DNA of 5,906 nucleotides from a bacterium (GTDB lineage: Bacteria; JACRDZ01; JAJRWM01). The notes under the pieces are model-generated. The model made no database searches. It was given only the letters and a program-made list of their open reading frames with translations, and was not told where the DNA came from. Shown here piece by piece: positions 5,638 to 5,906 of the stretch. The position numbers were made by a program, and so were the translations under genes. Location of the stretch: positions 1 to 5,906 of the forward strand of contig JAJRWM010000011.1 in assembly GCA_024276815.1 (NCBI GenBank), in the 5' to 3' direction. Within the stretch, counting starts at the first letter, position 1; each line of letters starts with the position of its first letter.

Positions 5638-5741
5638 AAAAAACAAGAACCCTGGGAAAAACCTCTTGTCTTAAAAGGTCTCTTTCCCCCGCCCCTTTTC
5701 CCGGTATACCGTGCGAGCGGTCCAAACGCTAAAAACTTTAA
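5638..5741 (+). repeat. Hairpin repeat, copy 3 with an inserted palindromic segment
   Basis: Shares AAAAACAAGAACC and CTGG with copy 1, CTTAAAA-GG and CCC-GCCC-TTTCCC blocks with copy 2, and ends in AAAAACTTTAA. The stem is less perfect: GGGAAA (5654-5659) pairs with TTTCCC (5683-5688) and ACCT (5661-5664) with AGGT (5676-5679). About 27 bases including the palindrome CGGTATACCG (5702-5711) lie between the TTTTCCC and AAAAACTTTAA blocks, which are adjacent in copy 2. Confidence 0.65.
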
Positions 5742-5832
5742 TTCGCCTGTCGGCGATAAAGCAAGAGGAGAGAAAATATTTTTTAAGGTCTTTTCATTCT
5801 GGCCTGTTTCTGGGATAATTAATCTTGTTAGA

Positions 5833-5906
5833 AAATGCTTTGCTATAGCATTTAACGTTCTGACTATCAGGTTCCTCCAGGTTAAAGTTTTTGCAGAGGG
5901 TTATCC
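5833..5906 (-). repeat. Hairpin repeat, copy 4 (inverted, cut by window end)
   Basis: GCTATAGCATTTAACG (5842-5857) matches 15 of 16 bases of copy 1 (4414-4429). GTTAAAGTTTTT follows at nearly the same distance, 39 bases against 38 from block start to block start. The central hairpin would lie beyond the window. A separate small hairpin, AAATGCT (5833-5839) with AGCATTT (5847-5853) around a 7-base loop, marks its outer edge and is not conserved in copy 1. Confidence 0.62.

Larger units (their letters stand above)
5368..5906. other. Repeat-bearing region without a convincing gene
   Basis: The 539 bp downstream of the PEP-CTERM gene show no open reading frame with a recognisable product or ribosome binding site. 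The stretch carries repeat copies 2 and 3 in direct orientation, the start of inverted copy 4 at the window edge, and several small palindromes. A weak dyad GACCC (5542-5546) / GGGTC (5557-5561) lies between copies 2 and 3. I see no tRNA, no CRISPR pattern and no insertion-sequence remnant. Confidence 0.7.

Noticed and set aside
5391-5906. CRISPR array
   Set aside because: The repeats are diverged, unequally spaced and in both orientations, with no regular spacers.

Overview
The window looks like chromosomal DNA from an environmental Gram-negative bacterium that makes surface polysaccharide and has an exosortase/PEP-CTERM protein-sorting system. The PEP-CTERM tail seen here is known only from Gram-negative lineages. 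The moderate base composition, the sigma-54-type promoter and the C-rich hairpin repeats remind me of Deltaproteobacteria (Desulfobacterota), but that placement is an impression from memory.

Positions 1-4309 hold one tightly packed minus-strand operon of six genes, read from right to left. They are an ABC-2 type ATPase, its membrane permease, a GldG-like auxiliary protein, a DUF4340 protein, an 80-residue SxtJ-like membrane protein, and the first 19 codons of a NodU/CmcH-type carbamoyltransferase that runs off the left edge. Junctions are 9 bp, about 2 bp, 0 bp, a 4-base ATGA overlap and 2 bp, so co-transcription and translational coupling are very likely. A promoter with both consensus sigma-70 hexamers (TTGACA, 16 bp, TATAAT) lies just upstream of the first gene, which starts at TTG.

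Positions 4310-4758 are a divergent intergenic region. It holds the operon promoter, an inverted copy of a hairpin repeat, two short dyads and a good -24/-12 (sigma-54) promoter. The last reads rightwards into a 202-residue secreted PEP-CTERM protein at 4759-5367.

Positions 5368-5906 have no convincing gene. They carry two direct-orientation copies of the same hairpin repeat family and the start of an inverted copy at the window edge, so the PEP-CTERM gene is bracketed by related repeats.

Functionally, the ATPase and permease should form the transport core. The GldG-like and DUF4340 proteins are probably anchored accessory subunits with large extracytoplasmic domains. The SxtJ-like protein and carbamoyltransferase suggest carbamoylation of a sugar or surface-polymer precursor. 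The PEP-CTERM protein would be exported, processed by an exosortase encoded elsewhere, and delivered to the envelope or matrix. A role of the whole locus in the cell surface is inference; no substrate can be read from the sequence.
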